From assembly GCF_005048205.1 (NCBI RefSeq), contig NZ_SUMF01000024.1, positions 1 through 47,624 on the forward strand: a stretch of 47,624 nucleotides of DNA, read 5' to 3'. Made by a program: the position numbers and the translations under genes. Under the pieces are notes generated by a model. That model did no database searches and was not told where the DNA came from. It saw only the letters and a list, made by a program, of their open reading frames with translations. This document shows positions 7,720-18,514 of this stretch, in pieces (positions within the stretch are counted from its first letter, which is position 1; every line of letters begins with the position of its first letter). This DNA is from Chitiniphilus eburneus (lineage in GTDB: Bacteria > Pseudomonadota > Gammaproteobacteria > Burkholderiales > Chitinibacteraceae).

Positions 7720-8610
7720 ATGAATATCGGCTGCCTGGGCGAAGGCATGATCGAGATCGGCGGCACGCCGCTGCGGCGGGCGTGGGGTGGCGATACGCTC
7801 AACACCGCCGTTTACCTGGCCCGGCAGGCGGGCGCGGCGCATCGGGTGCATTACCTGAGCGCGCTGGGCGGCGACAGCCTGTCCGACGCGCTGCTCGCCG
7901 ATTGGGCGGATGAGGGCATCGATACCACGCGCGTGGCGCGGCTGGCCGGGCGCATGCCCGGGCTGTACCTGGTCGAGACCGACCGCCACGGCGAGCGGCG
8001 TTTTCATTACTGGCGCAGCGACAGCGCGGCGCGGCATTACTTCGCCAGCGGGCTGGATTTCGCCGCCATCTTCGCCGGGCTGGATGCGATCTATCTCAGC
8101 GGCATTACCTTGGCGCTGTTTCCACCCGCCGAACGCACGCGGCTGATCGAAGCGCTGCGGCGGGCGCACGAAGCGGGCACGCGCATCTGGTTCGACAACA
8201 ACTTCCGCCCGGCGCTGTGGTCGGCAGCCGAGGCCGCCGACGCCTATCGTGCGCTGCTGCCGCATACCGACATCGCGCTGCTGACCGAGGATGACGAGCA
8301 CGCGGTGTTCGGTGACGCCACGCCCGAGCAGATCATCGCGCGCACGCTGGCTGCCGGCTGTGGCGAAGTGGTGCTCAAGCGTGGCGCGCAACCGGCACTG
8401 GCCGCCACCGCCGGTGAAACGGCCGACGTGGCGCCGGCGCCGGTCAAGCCCGTGGTCGATACCTGCGCCGCTGGCGATTCGTTCGCCGCCGCCTACCTGA
8501 ACGCACGGCTGGCCGGGCACGACCTTGCCGCCGCGCTGGCTGCCGGGCACGCCCTGGCGGGCATGGTGATCGGTTATCCCGGCGCCATCGCGCCGAGCAC
8601 GCGTCGATGA
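7720..8610 (+). CDS. PfkB family carbohydrate kinase (2-keto-3-deoxygluconate kinase-like)
   Basis: 296 residues. PfkB signature 2 is DTCAAGDSFAAAY with the catalytic base at D253; the N-terminal substrate-binding part is GEGMIEIGG...WGGDTLNTAVYLARQ, which resembles KdgK. It would phosphorylate a sugar or sugar acid with ATP in the cytoplasm. Why a sugar-acid kinase sits in a D-amino-acid locus is not evident; the RpiR regulator of the same locus usually responds to such a phosphorylated product. ATG 7720 is chosen because similarity starts at MNIGCLGEGM; the in-frame extension upstream lies in repeat A3. The Shine-Dalgarno is weak. Confidence 0.88.
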   Translation: MNIGCLGEGMIEIGGTPLRRAWGGDTLNTAVYLARQAGAAHRVHYLSALGGDSLSDALLADWADEGIDTTRVARLAGRMPGLYLVETDRHGERRFHYWRSDSAARHYFASGLDFAAIFAGLDAIYLSGITLALFPPAERTRLIEALRRAHEAGTRIWFDNNFRPALWSAAEAADAYRALLPHTDIALLTEDDEHAVFGDATPEQIIARTLAAGCGEVVLKRGAQPALAATAGETADVAPAPVKPVVDTCAAGDSFAAAYLNARLAGHDLAAALAAGHALAGMVIGYPGAIAPSTRR

Positions 8611-8793
8611 GTTCGCCGTGTGCCCGGCACTTGCCGCGCGCATGTCCGCGCGGCCGGTTCGATACTGTTTTTCATGCGCTCGCCCCCTTGCGAGTGCCCC
8701 CATGACGCGTCGGGCGCCGACGCCGGGCAGCCCGATCCCCTGCCCGGACGCCGCCAAGACCCGTGTATTCCCACTATCCACAAGAGATTGAAC

Positions 8794-9966
8794 ATGACCG
8801 CCAACCGCTCGCTGTATGTCTACCCCTGGGACCTCGCCGCTCGTGATATCGGCGCCTTCGTCGATGAAGTGCAGGCGCTGGGGCTGGACAGCCTGAAGCT
8901 GGCCGCCGCCTACCACGCCGGCAAGTTCCTGGTGCCGCCGCGCCCCGGCGTTGCCGGCCCGCGCGTCGTGTTTCCCGAGGACGGCGCGCTGTATTTCGAA
9001 CCGCGCCCCGAACGCTACCCAACGCTGCCGGCCCTGGCGCACAGCGACCCGGCGCTGCGCCGCGTGCCATACCGGCTGGCCGAGGACGGCCGGCTGGCGC
9101 TGTCGGCCTGGACCGTGCTGTTCCATAACTCGCGCCTGGGGGCCGCGCACCCGGAACTCCAGGCGCGCAACGCCTGGGGCGACGGTTACGTCTACAGCCT
9201 GTGCCCGATGCAACCGGCCGTGTTCGACTACGGCGTGGCGCTGTGCGGCGACCTGGCCGGCACGCTGCCATGGCACAGCCTGACGCTGGAAAGCCCCGGC
9301 TGGGCGCCGTACGGCCACGGCTACCACCACGAGTTCGCGCAACTGCGCGGCAACGTGTGGCTGGAAACGATGCTGGGCCTGTGCTTCTGCGACGCCTGTA
9401 CCGCCGCCGCCCGCGCCGAAGGGCTGGATGCCGTGGCGCTGGCCGGCCGCGTCCGCAGCCGGGTGGATGGCTACCTGGCCGCGCCGGTGGATGCCGCGCC
9501 GGACCAGGCCGGCGCGTGGCTGGCGGCCGACCTGTTCGAGGACGCCGACCTCGCGGCCTTCCTGCGCCTGCGCCAGCGCCGCGTCACGCAATTCGTCGCC
9601 ACGGTGCGCGGCGAGCTGCCGGCCGGAATGAAGCTCTACGTGATCCCCACGGTGCAACGCCCGACAGCGCAGACCTGGCTGGAAGGCAGCGACCTCGCCG
9701 CGCTGGCGCAGGTGGCCGACGGCATCGAAGTGCCGTTCTACGAACCGGGTGCCGGCCGGGTACTGGCCGACGCGGTGGACACCCTGCGCCGCGTGGGCGA
9801 CCCCAGCCGCATCCGCGCCATCCTGCGCCCCGGCCCGCCCGACCTGGGCGACGGCGCCGAACTCCACGCCGCATGGCGCGGGCTGGAAGCGCTGGGGATC
9901 AGCGAATTCTCGTTTTACAACTACGGCCTGCTGCGGCCGGCAGTGCTGGCGGGGTTGCGGCGCTAG
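8794..9966 (+). CDS. Uncharacterised protein, possible TIM-barrel hydrolase
   Basis: 390 residues, not recognised with certainty. No signal peptide or membrane segment. The N-terminus LYVYPWDLAARDIGAFVDEVQALGLDSLKLAAAYH and the internal LCFCDACTAAARAEG recall the (beta/alpha)8-barrel proteins distantly related to glycoside hydrolases that carry a C-x-C-x-x-C segment. Later IEVPFYEPGAG and ALGISEFSFYNYGLL would be barrel strands. It follows the kinase by 183 nt in the same direction and is the last gene of the D-amino-acid locus. A role on a D-amino-acid- or amino-sugar-containing oligomer is a guess from context only. Confidence 0.7.
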   Translation: MTANRSLYVYPWDLAARDIGAFVDEVQALGLDSLKLAAAYHAGKFLVPPRPGVAGPRVVFPEDGALYFEPRPERYPTLPALAHSDPALRRVPYRLAEDGRLALSAWTVLFHNSRLGAAHPELQARNAWGDGYVYSLCPMQPAVFDYGVALCGDLAGTLPWHSLTLESPGWAPYGHGYHHEFAQLRGNVWLETMLGLCFCDACTAAARAEGLDAVALAGRVRSRVDGYLAAPVDAAPDQAGAWLAADLFEDADLAAFLRLRQRRVTQFVATVRGELPAGMKLYVIPTVQRPTAQTWLEGSDLAALAQVADGIEVPFYEPGAGRVLADAVDTLRRVGDPSRIRAILRPGPPDLGDGAELHAAWRGLEALGISEFSFYNYGLLRPAVLAGLRR

Positions 9967-9986
9967 GCGGCGTCAAGCCCCACATC

Positions 9987-10095
9987 TTGAAACATAGAGG
10001 GCACAGAGAACACAGAGGATCACAGAGAAATTCAAATACAAGGCAGAGGAAGGCGCTGCGAGTGCTTCACCCTCTGAATACCTTGGTTTTCTCGG
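9987..10095. repeat. CTCTGTG palindromic element, degenerate copy A4
   Basis: The left arm is well kept (GGGCACAGAGAACACAGAGG); the right arm is eroded to CCCTCTGAATACC and GGTTTTCTC. It lies just after the last gene of the D-amino-acid locus. The terminal CTGTAGACAC motif of A1-A3 is absent. Confidence 0.6.
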
Positions 10096-10102
10096 CGTAA
10101 TT

Positions 10103-10134
10103 CCGACGTCTCCCCAAATTTGGGGAGACGTCGG
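10103..10134. repeat. Perfect 32-bp palindrome
   Basis: Both 16-nt halves match exactly around the centre AAATTT, with outer arms CCGACGTCTCCCC. It lies 136 nt after the last D-amino-acid gene. It could be a dyad operator, a cruciform or a transcript-end hairpin; there is no T-tract on either side. Confidence 0.85.
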
Positions 10135-10146
10135 CAGGACAGATTC

Positions 10147-10189
10147 AAGCTTTACAGCCCGAGCCTGGAACATTCCGGCAACCGATTGC
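10147..10189. repeat. Repeat D, copy 1 (left of the glucanase gene)
   Basis: A 43-nt sequence beginning AAGCTTTACAGCCCGAGCC and ending ACCGATTGC. It is matched by a diverged copy at 13672-13713 in the same orientation, so the pair brackets the glucanase gene. The stretch from here to 10470 has no supportable gene and looks like decayed non-coding or mobile DNA. Confidence 0.6.
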
Positions 10190-10471
10190 TGGCGCGGGTG
10201 TCTACTGAGCACCGTGCCGGTCGTGGCTGACTTCTTCCGCTGGTCTTGACCGTCACAGAGCGACCCTCTTCGGTCGCCTACCGTCCCGCCCAGCCTGTGG
10301 CAACTGTCGAAGTAGAGCTGGCACTGGACGCACGATCTGAGCGGTAACATGTCGGCCAACGCAGCCGTTGATGCGCCCGCCAGCTCAAGTTTGCTCTGCC
10401 CCGGAAAGCGGCCATTGACTGGCCATGAAAACCAGGGGGTTTCAGGATGATTGCGTCGGGCGAGTTGGGTA

Positions 10472-10501
10472 AAACAAAACCCCGCATCTTGCGATGCGGG
10501 G
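10472..10501 (-). terminator. Rho-independent terminator of the glucanase gene
   Basis: A perfect 9-bp stem (10480-10488 with 10493-10501) with a 4-nt loop. On the minus strand it is followed by TTTTGTTTT. It lies 82 nt past the stop codon. Confidence 0.88.
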
Positions 10502-10582
10502 TTCATCATCAGCCTCAGTCCCATATGGCTATGGGCCAGAAGGGCCTGACTGTTACCCGGCCCTGGCTGATCCAATGCCAGA

Positions 10583-13144
10583 TCAGGGGTAGTTCAGCAC
10601 GTTCTGCGGTTGGGTCGACACGCCCTGCGCCACGTCGCCTACGTTGTTGACCACATGCGTAATGGTACCCACGCCGCCCAGCGACACCGTAAATACATCA
10701 TGCAGCGATACACCGGGCACATTGGGCACATCAAAGGCGTGGTGTGCATTCACGTCAGGGTTCACGTTGAAGTAGCAGTAGCTACCCATGCCGTAACCCG
10801 TGTGTGACGTCACGTTGCTGGCCACATAATAGGCGGGGTAGCCATTATTGGTGGGTGTGCTCATCCATGCGGCCTGGTTGGGTACGTCATAGGGCAGTTC
10901 GTTCTGGAAGAAGATGGTCTTGCCGCCCTGACCGTTCCACACGACGTTGTACTTCTGGTAATGCTCAACAAACAGACCGGTCGCCAACACGTTATTCCCG
11001 TTCACGATCACGCCCGTATCGGCCGTGTTCACGGTCCACCCGGTTGGCGATATGCCATGATCGGCACGCCATGCCCAGATATGATCGAGGATCACATCGT
11101 TGCTGTTCACCGTCAGGCTGTTGGTGGCCTTTCCTGCCACTGCGCCACCAATACGGAAGTACACGTCCTGAATCGAGGTCGGATTAGAAACATGGTTTGC
11201 CGATGAGCCGGCCGGGCCCACGGTCAGCAACGATGCGCTGTTCACCGTGCCGGCATCAAACAACAGGCCGGCAATGCGCACGCCGTTGACGTCATCCACC
11301 TGCATGGCGGTCACACCGTTGCTGGGCACCAGGGTCGGGAAGCCAATACCCAGCACCACGGTGTCTGCCCGGGTGATGTGGAGTGGCGCCGACAACTGAT
11401 ACGTACCTGGCGTAAAGAACAGGTTCAGGCCTTGCGCCAGTGCCGCGTTGATTGTGGCCGATGTGTCCGTGGGCTTCGCAACGTAGAACTTGCTCATCGG
11501 AATGGCTGTACCCGCCGTTGAACCACTCACCCAACTTGCGCCGGACGCGTTGGTGCGCAATGACGGTACGAACACCAGGTATTTGCCCGATGCCGTGTCG
11601 AAATACAGATAGGGCTTGTCGCGAGATACCGGCGTCGTAGCCAGCGTCGTGTACGGACTGGCGGTACCATAAACCGCGGGGAACGATTGTGCAGGTGCGC
11701 CGGCTACGCCAGAGAACACCATATTCCACACGCCGTCATACCAACGGCCAATATTGCTGTCACGGGTGTACCACTGTTGTTGCGAACCCGAGGTGATATG
11801 GCCATCCACTTTGCTGTCCGCAAGATAGCCGCCACTGGCATAGCCCTGGCCATCGCCCTGGTTGGAAGGCCCGAGGTGCAGGTTACCCATGACATGAATA
11901 CGCCGCATCGGTGCCGCTTGCGAGACGGCCCAACGATTCGTACCGCCGTCCGGAACAATGGCCATGTTTTCTGCCGACCGCCAGAAATTCTGCGTGGCAT
12001 TGGACATGTCGCCGTAGTTCCAGCCGCTGTCGACATTCACGTTGCCGGTCAGGGTCACATCGTCAGGATGCTGGCCAAGACCCACCACCGACATGTAAAA
12101 GCCCAGATTGGCATAGACGCCGCGATAGGTGCCCGGCTTGAACATGAAGGCATAACGTTGCGGGCCAAACTGTGCATTGGGGTTATTCAGCTGCGGGTTG
12201 AACGCGTTGTTCAGTGCAGTCTGGATGGTTCCGATGGGCGTGCTGCTGTCAAAAATCTGCACATTGGGGCCAAAGTTTGGCGTGTCAGAAGTGGGGGACG
12301 ACGGTACGTTGGTTGGTGTAGGAGCCGGGGTTGGTGCAGGCGTCGGCGCGGGTGTAGGGCCGGGAGTAGGAGCGGGTGTAGGGGCTGGTGTCGGCACCCG
12401 AGTTGGCGTCGGCGTTACGGCAGGTCCGGTGTAGGTGATGGTCTGTCGCGGTGTATCTACGGCGGAGCCGTTGGCCTGGCCGATGGTGTACCAATAGACG
12501 ATGGTGGCGTTAGCCGGCACGCCAGTGATCTGGTATGCATTGTTGGTGCCGCTATTGATCATGCGCACATTGATCTGTCCGCCGCCATTCACCGTGTAAT
12601 GAATATCCGCCCAGTTCCCGCCATTGGCATAGAAGGCGACAACACCACCACTCAACTGCGTTGCACCATAAGACGCTGATGGCGTCGGCGCGGGCGTTGG
12701 TGCCGGGGTCGGGGCTGGTGTGGGTGCAGGCGTTGGAGCCGGCGTTGGCGTCGTGGCGGCGCCGGTATAGGTAAAGCTGGACCATGCGGTATCGGTAGCG
12801 GAACCGTCGCTGGCGCCAATCGTGAAGGAATATGTGACCTTTGCGTTAGCGGGGATACCGCTCACGGTATAGGTGTTGTTGGTGCCGCTATTGGTCATGC
12901 GCACATTCAGCTGGCCACCACCTGCGACGGTGTAGTGGATATCCACCCATGCAGCACCATTCACATAAAACTGGACCTTGCCGCCCGCAAGCTGCGTGTA
13001 ACCAGTGGTAGCCGCCGCGTGGGCTGCAGGAGCAATCGCCGCCAAACCCACTGCAACCAGCGGCGCCGGCATCGCGGTGATGGTCGCCAGTGTCAATGCC
13101 AGCAAGCGTTGCCGGCTAATTACATACTTATTATCGCCTTGCAT
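10583..13144 (-). CDS. Secreted beta-1,3-glucanase-like protein (two CBM56-like domains plus a GH55-like catalytic region)
   Basis: 853 residues. A long signal peptide ends near residue 44 (AIAPAAHA). Two homologous beta domains follow at about 48-128 and 158-240, each with a DIHYTVxGGGQxNVRM core as in CBM56 beta-1,3-glucan binders. Both are trailed by Pro-Thr-Pro-Ala linkers (about 131-156 and 244-280). Residues 290-853 look like a right-handed beta-helix glucanase of the GH55 / pectate-lyase-3 type (QNELPYDVPNQAAWM, DVFTVSLGGVGTITHVVNN). It would be exported and cut laminarin or fungal glucan. Its base composition is less GC-rich by eye than that of its neighbours, and repeat D flanks it on both sides, both suggesting transfer. 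GGAGAG stands about 8 nt before the ATG. The GH family number is tentative. Confidence 0.8.
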   Translation of the reverse strand: MQGDNKYVISRQRLLALTLATITAMPAPLVAVGLAAIAPAAHAAATTGYTQLAGGKVQFYVNGAAWVDIHYTVAGGGQLNVRMTNSGTNNTYTVSGIPANAKVTYSFTIGASDGSATDTAWSSFTYTGAATTPTPAPTPAPTPAPTPAPTPAPTPSASYGATQLSGGVVAFYANGGNWADIHYTVNGGGQINVRMINSGTNNAYQITGVPANATIVYWYTIGQANGSAVDTPRQTITYTGPAVTPTPTRVPTPAPTPAPTPGPTPAPTPAPTPAPTPTNVPSSPTSDTPNFGPNVQIFDSSTPIGTIQTALNNAFNPQLNNPNAQFGPQRYAFMFKPGTYRGVYANLGFYMSVVGLGQHPDDVTLTGNVNVDSGWNYGDMSNATQNFWRSAENMAIVPDGGTNRWAVSQAAPMRRIHVMGNLHLGPSNQGDGQGYASGGYLADSKVDGHITSGSQQQWYTRDSNIGRWYDGVWNMVFSGVAGAPAQSFPAVYGTASPYTTLATTPVSRDKPYLYFDTASGKYLVFVPSLRTNASGASWVSGSTAGTAIPMSKFYVAKPTDTSATINAALAQGLNLFFTPGTYQLSAPLHITRADTVVLGIGFPTLVPSNGVTAMQVDDVNGVRIAGLLFDAGTVNSASLLTVGPAGSSANHVSNPTSIQDVYFRIGGAVAGKATNSLTVNSNDVILDHIWAWRADHGISPTGWTVNTADTGVIVNGNNVLATGLFVEHYQKYNVVWNGQGGKTIFFQNELPYDVPNQAAWMSTPTNNGYPAYYVASNVTSHTGYGMGSYCYFNVNPDVNAHHAFDVPNVPGVSLHDVFTVSLGGVGTITHVVNNVGDVAQGVSTQPQNVLNYP

Positions 13145-13176
13145 TTAATTGTCTCTCCGGTTCTGGTCACACTTCC

Positions 13177-13190
13177 TGAAATCGCTTTCA
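13177..13190. promoter_or_regulatory. LacI-family-type operator of the glucanase gene
   Basis: TGAAATCGCTTTCA differs at one position from the classic LacI/CcpA-type palindrome TGAAAGCGCTTTCA. It lies 33 nt upstream of the glucanase ATG, where a sugar-responsive repressor would act. No LacI-family gene is in the window. The rest of the upstream region to 13814 holds repeat D copy 2 but no gene I can support. Confidence 0.55.
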
Positions 13191-13671
13191 TGGTTATTTG
13201 AACCGCAAACTGACACAAGTAAATGCATTACCCTACAACATACCTTCGCCAAGACGAGTATTGGCTGGCGACGCGGGATACAGCCGTAGTCCGCTAAATT
13301 CAACTACACGTGCGCAACCGACGGACGTTAAATTTCAGTACATAAGCGGTGGAGAGATGTACCGCGCCAAAAAAATACAAACAATTATTCAGCAGCTTAT
13401 GCATGACTTTACGCAAGCTGATCGTCCAGCAGGACAAGTTCATCGGCGCCGAGACGGAATAGCGCCCATCCAGACAGCCTGCTATTCAACGACGGCAAAG
13501 CTTTAACGAAATGGCTCGCTTGAACTGCACCCCAAAGGGTGGACAGTCAGAAGCTAAAGCCCGAAGGCCTGGGTCCGGTGTTGAGCTGGGCGCCACGTCA
13601 GATCGCGCGCCGCGCTACATGTGGCTGAAACACCCCTGGCAACCGCCCAGGTTGGCAGCGTAATGCCTTTG

Positions 13672-13713
13672 AAGCTTTACGGCCCGAGCCTGAAACGCCC
13701 CGCCACCGATTGC
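13672..13713. repeat. Repeat D, copy 2 (right of the glucanase gene)
   Basis: A 42-nt sequence starting AAGCTTTACGGCCCGAGCC and ending ACCGATTGC, about 84 percent identical to 10147-10189 and in the same orientation. The flanks (13500-13800) have no gene. Confidence 0.6.
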
Positions 13714-13814
13714 CATCCATCCATCCCTCATCAAGCTGCCACCATGGTCGAATAGCGCCGACCCAAGGTCGGCGCCATTAGAATGCAAGCCTTCGATAGC
13801 TATTCCCCGAGATC

Positions 13815-14342
13815 ATGGATCGTTGGCGCCAGTATCTTTTCGAGAATCACCCGGAAGCCCAGTTGCAGGCATGGGCGCGCCGTTTGCAGATGTTTCGGTT
13901 CTGTCGGGCCTACGGCGGCCATGCCAATGATGGCGACTCACTGAAAGTGGTCTTTCCATACCGTGGCGCGGAGGATCTTGTTCGTTTCTGTGCCGAGCTT
14001 GGAGTCGAGCTGGTCCAGTACCACGAGCAGCCTCCCCAGCCGCAATCTGGCGTGCCCTATCCCGGGGACGAATACGCCCGGTTCCCGTCACTGGTTCCAG
14101 GCACACAGTGGTTTCGACAACCGGGGCACTGCCAAATTGCCGGTCAACCAGTCTTTGTCTGGTGCGATCGTGACGCGATTCGAATTTCAATCGGATCGGA
14201 CTACATCGTCACCGAGGAAGACGTGCTGTCGGCGCTGCGCGTTGAGAAGGCGCTGGCACAGGCGCCGCTCCAGCATCGCGATCCGCCGGCTGACAACGAG
14301 CACTGTATCTGTCCAAAGTATTACCCCGCCTACTTTGGCTGA
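13815..14342 (+). CDS. Hypothetical protein
   Basis: 175 residues, family not recognised. A soluble, slightly acidic protein with no signal peptide or membrane helix. It has an aromatic-rich middle (YPGDEYARFPSLVPGTQWFRQPGHC) and ends in a small Cys/His tail (HCICPKYYPAYFG) that could bind a metal. The codon pattern (third-position GC) looks genuine. The start has only a weak GAG nearby. It stands alone between the glucanase gene and a convergent small gene. Confidence 0.6.
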   Translation: MDRWRQYLFENHPEAQLQAWARRLQMFRFCRAYGGHANDGDSLKVVFPYRGAEDLVRFCAELGVELVQYHEQPPQPQSGVPYPGDEYARFPSLVPGTQWFRQPGHCQIAGQPVFVWCDRDAIRISIGSDYIVTEEDVLSALRVEKALAQAPLQHRDPPADNEHCICPKYYPAYFG

Positions 14343-14400
14343 CCACACCGTCACGTGAGGCCAGCGCACAGGGGCCGCCTGCGGCGCCCCGGCGCCTGTA

Positions 14401-14691
14401 CTAGGTCGATTCGCCCTGGGTGCGCCGTTGCAGCTCCGCGCAGCACAGTTCGAGTTCTTCGCGCTCCACGTCGCACAGATTGGCCCATTCTCCGGCCAGT
14501 GCGTGGCCCAGGGTGGCCAGTTCGCTGGAGGGGGAATGCGCTTCGGACAAGCGTTCGATGGCGCGGAACAGTGCGCCCAGGTTGGCGAAGCATTGCTGGC
14601 TTTGCGTCGCCTGGTCGATGGCCTGGTTCAGTGATGCGATGCAGACAGGCAGGGGCGCCTGGGTGGCGGTGCCGGGAATGGGTAGGATCAT
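14401..14691 (-). CDS. Small hypothetical protein
   Basis: 96 residues, mostly alpha-helical and acidic at the C-terminus (DVEREELELCCAELQRRTQ). No signal peptide. The pattern of a short N-terminal strand followed by helices with Asn/Gln/Ala is reminiscent of small DUF3077/DUF6124-type proteins, but I cannot assign it. The start MILPIPGT is chosen for the GAGG 6 nt upstream; two ATGs further upstream lack one. It is convergent with the hypothetical gene at 13815-14342. Confidence 0.6.
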   Translation of the reverse strand: MILPIPGTATQAPLPVCIASLNQAIDQATQSQQCFANLGALFRAIERLSEAHSPSSELATLGHALAGEWANLCDVEREELELCCAELQRRTQGEST

Positions 14692-14836
14692 GGAATGCCT
14701 CATTGGACGGTGGGTTCCGCGCACCCGCTGTCAAACGGGTGGGCGACCGAAACGAAGGTTGACAGACCGATGAGGCACCGGCGAGCCTTGCGGCTCCCCC
14801 CGCCCGGCCGCCCATTGCAGGCGTACCAGAGCGACG

Positions 14837-14872
14837 AAAAGCCGCAGAGCGGATCGCTGGTTGCGGCTTTTT
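14837..14872. terminator. Terminator-like hairpin
   Basis: AAAAGCCGCA (14837-14846) pairs with TGCGGCTTTT (14862-14871) around a 15-nt loop and runs into Ts on both strands. It lies upstream of the small minus-strand gene, so it more likely ends or insulates other transcription. The rest of 14692-15109 holds no gene; another small hairpin (GTCACG / CGTGAC) lies near 14899-14918. Confidence 0.55.
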
Positions 14873-15109
14873 GCCGCCTCATCAGGCTGTCAAACCCGGT
14901 CACGCTATTGAACGTGACGACACGAGCTTAGGTGGGGCCGTGCGTAGCGTCAAGCCGGCCGGCAACGGAACCGCCCCGCTGTCGGGAAGGGGCGGGCAGA
15001 GGCCCGGAATCGTGTCGCGCGGGCTGCGTCATGTCTTCGGCGAGTGCCACGGCGGGCGGTGCCGGCCGGTTTGCGGGGGGTGCGGGCAGGGCTGAGCCCC
15101 GCACCTGGA

Positions 15110-15240
15110 AACACAAAGGGCACAGAGCGCGCAGCGTTACACGGAGAAAACCAAGGGCTGCCGGATCAAACCGATCCATGCCTGCCGTTGAATTTCTCTG
15201 TGAGCCTCTGCGCGCTCTGTGCCCTCTGTGGTGCGGGATT
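15110..15240. repeat. CTCTGTG palindromic element, copy A5
   Basis: The left arm is ACACAAAGGGCACAGAG; the right arm carries CTCTGTGAGCC, CTCTGTGCCC and CTCTGTGG. The centre is unrelated to the other copies. It lies immediately downstream of the uvrA stop codon (minus strand) and could shape the uvrA mRNA end. It lacks the CTGTAGACAC ends of A1-A3. Confidence 0.75.
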
Positions 15241-15264
15241 CAGGGTTTCTCCAACCCCGCCAAT

Positions 15265-18123
<2,859 letters not shown>

Positions 18124-18514
18124 GGCGGGCTAGATGGTGCCGATCCGGCTGAAGTAAACCCCTGAATATACCGTAGTTCGCTTGCCCGGCGCCCCGGTGG
18201 AGCCGGGCTCCTGACAGCCTGCGGGGTGAATCGGGGCGCCAGCCCTTGCGCGGCGCGGGCTGGCACTACTGACATCCCGCCCATCCGCGTGCCGCTGCGG
18301 CGGCCTGGCGCGCGGCCGGTCGCCGGCCAGTATCCACGCGGGCCGGGGAGGGCTGGCGCGGCGGGTGGCAAGCCGGTTTCGCCGGGGGCGGGCGGCACCG
18401 TGCCCAAGGCGCGGGGGCGTGCCGTGCATGGCGGTGCGGGGTTCATCCTTTGCTTCCGTTCGCGGGGCGATTCGCCCTAACATCTCGTCTTTCCCCCAAG
18501 CCTGCGTCCCTCAG
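18124..18514. other. Divergent intergenic region between uvrA and the MFS transporter gene
   Basis: 391 nt that must hold promoters for both directions. It is extremely GC-rich at 18180-18440 and AT-richer next to uvrA (18150-18175, with GAATATACCGTAG). I see no gene, no clear -35/-10 pair and no LexA operator. Confidence 0.4.

Noticed and set aside
7711-9867. A 718-codon minus-strand open frame
   Set aside because: It runs opposite to the kinase and the gene at 8794-9966, both with good codon use and (for the kinase) clear motifs.
12300-12760. Tandem repeats that could suggest a CRISPR or satellite array
   Set aside because: They encode the Pro-Thr-Pro-Ala linkers of the glucanase-like protein; no constant spacers.
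13198-13506. A 102-codon plus-strand frame upstream of the glucanase gene
   Set aside because: No family, poor codon pattern, and it overlaps the probable promoter and operator of the glucanase gene.
18124-18200. A LexA (SOS) box before uvrA
   Set aside because: The best candidate around 18158-18174 lacks the CTGT-N8-ACAG halves.
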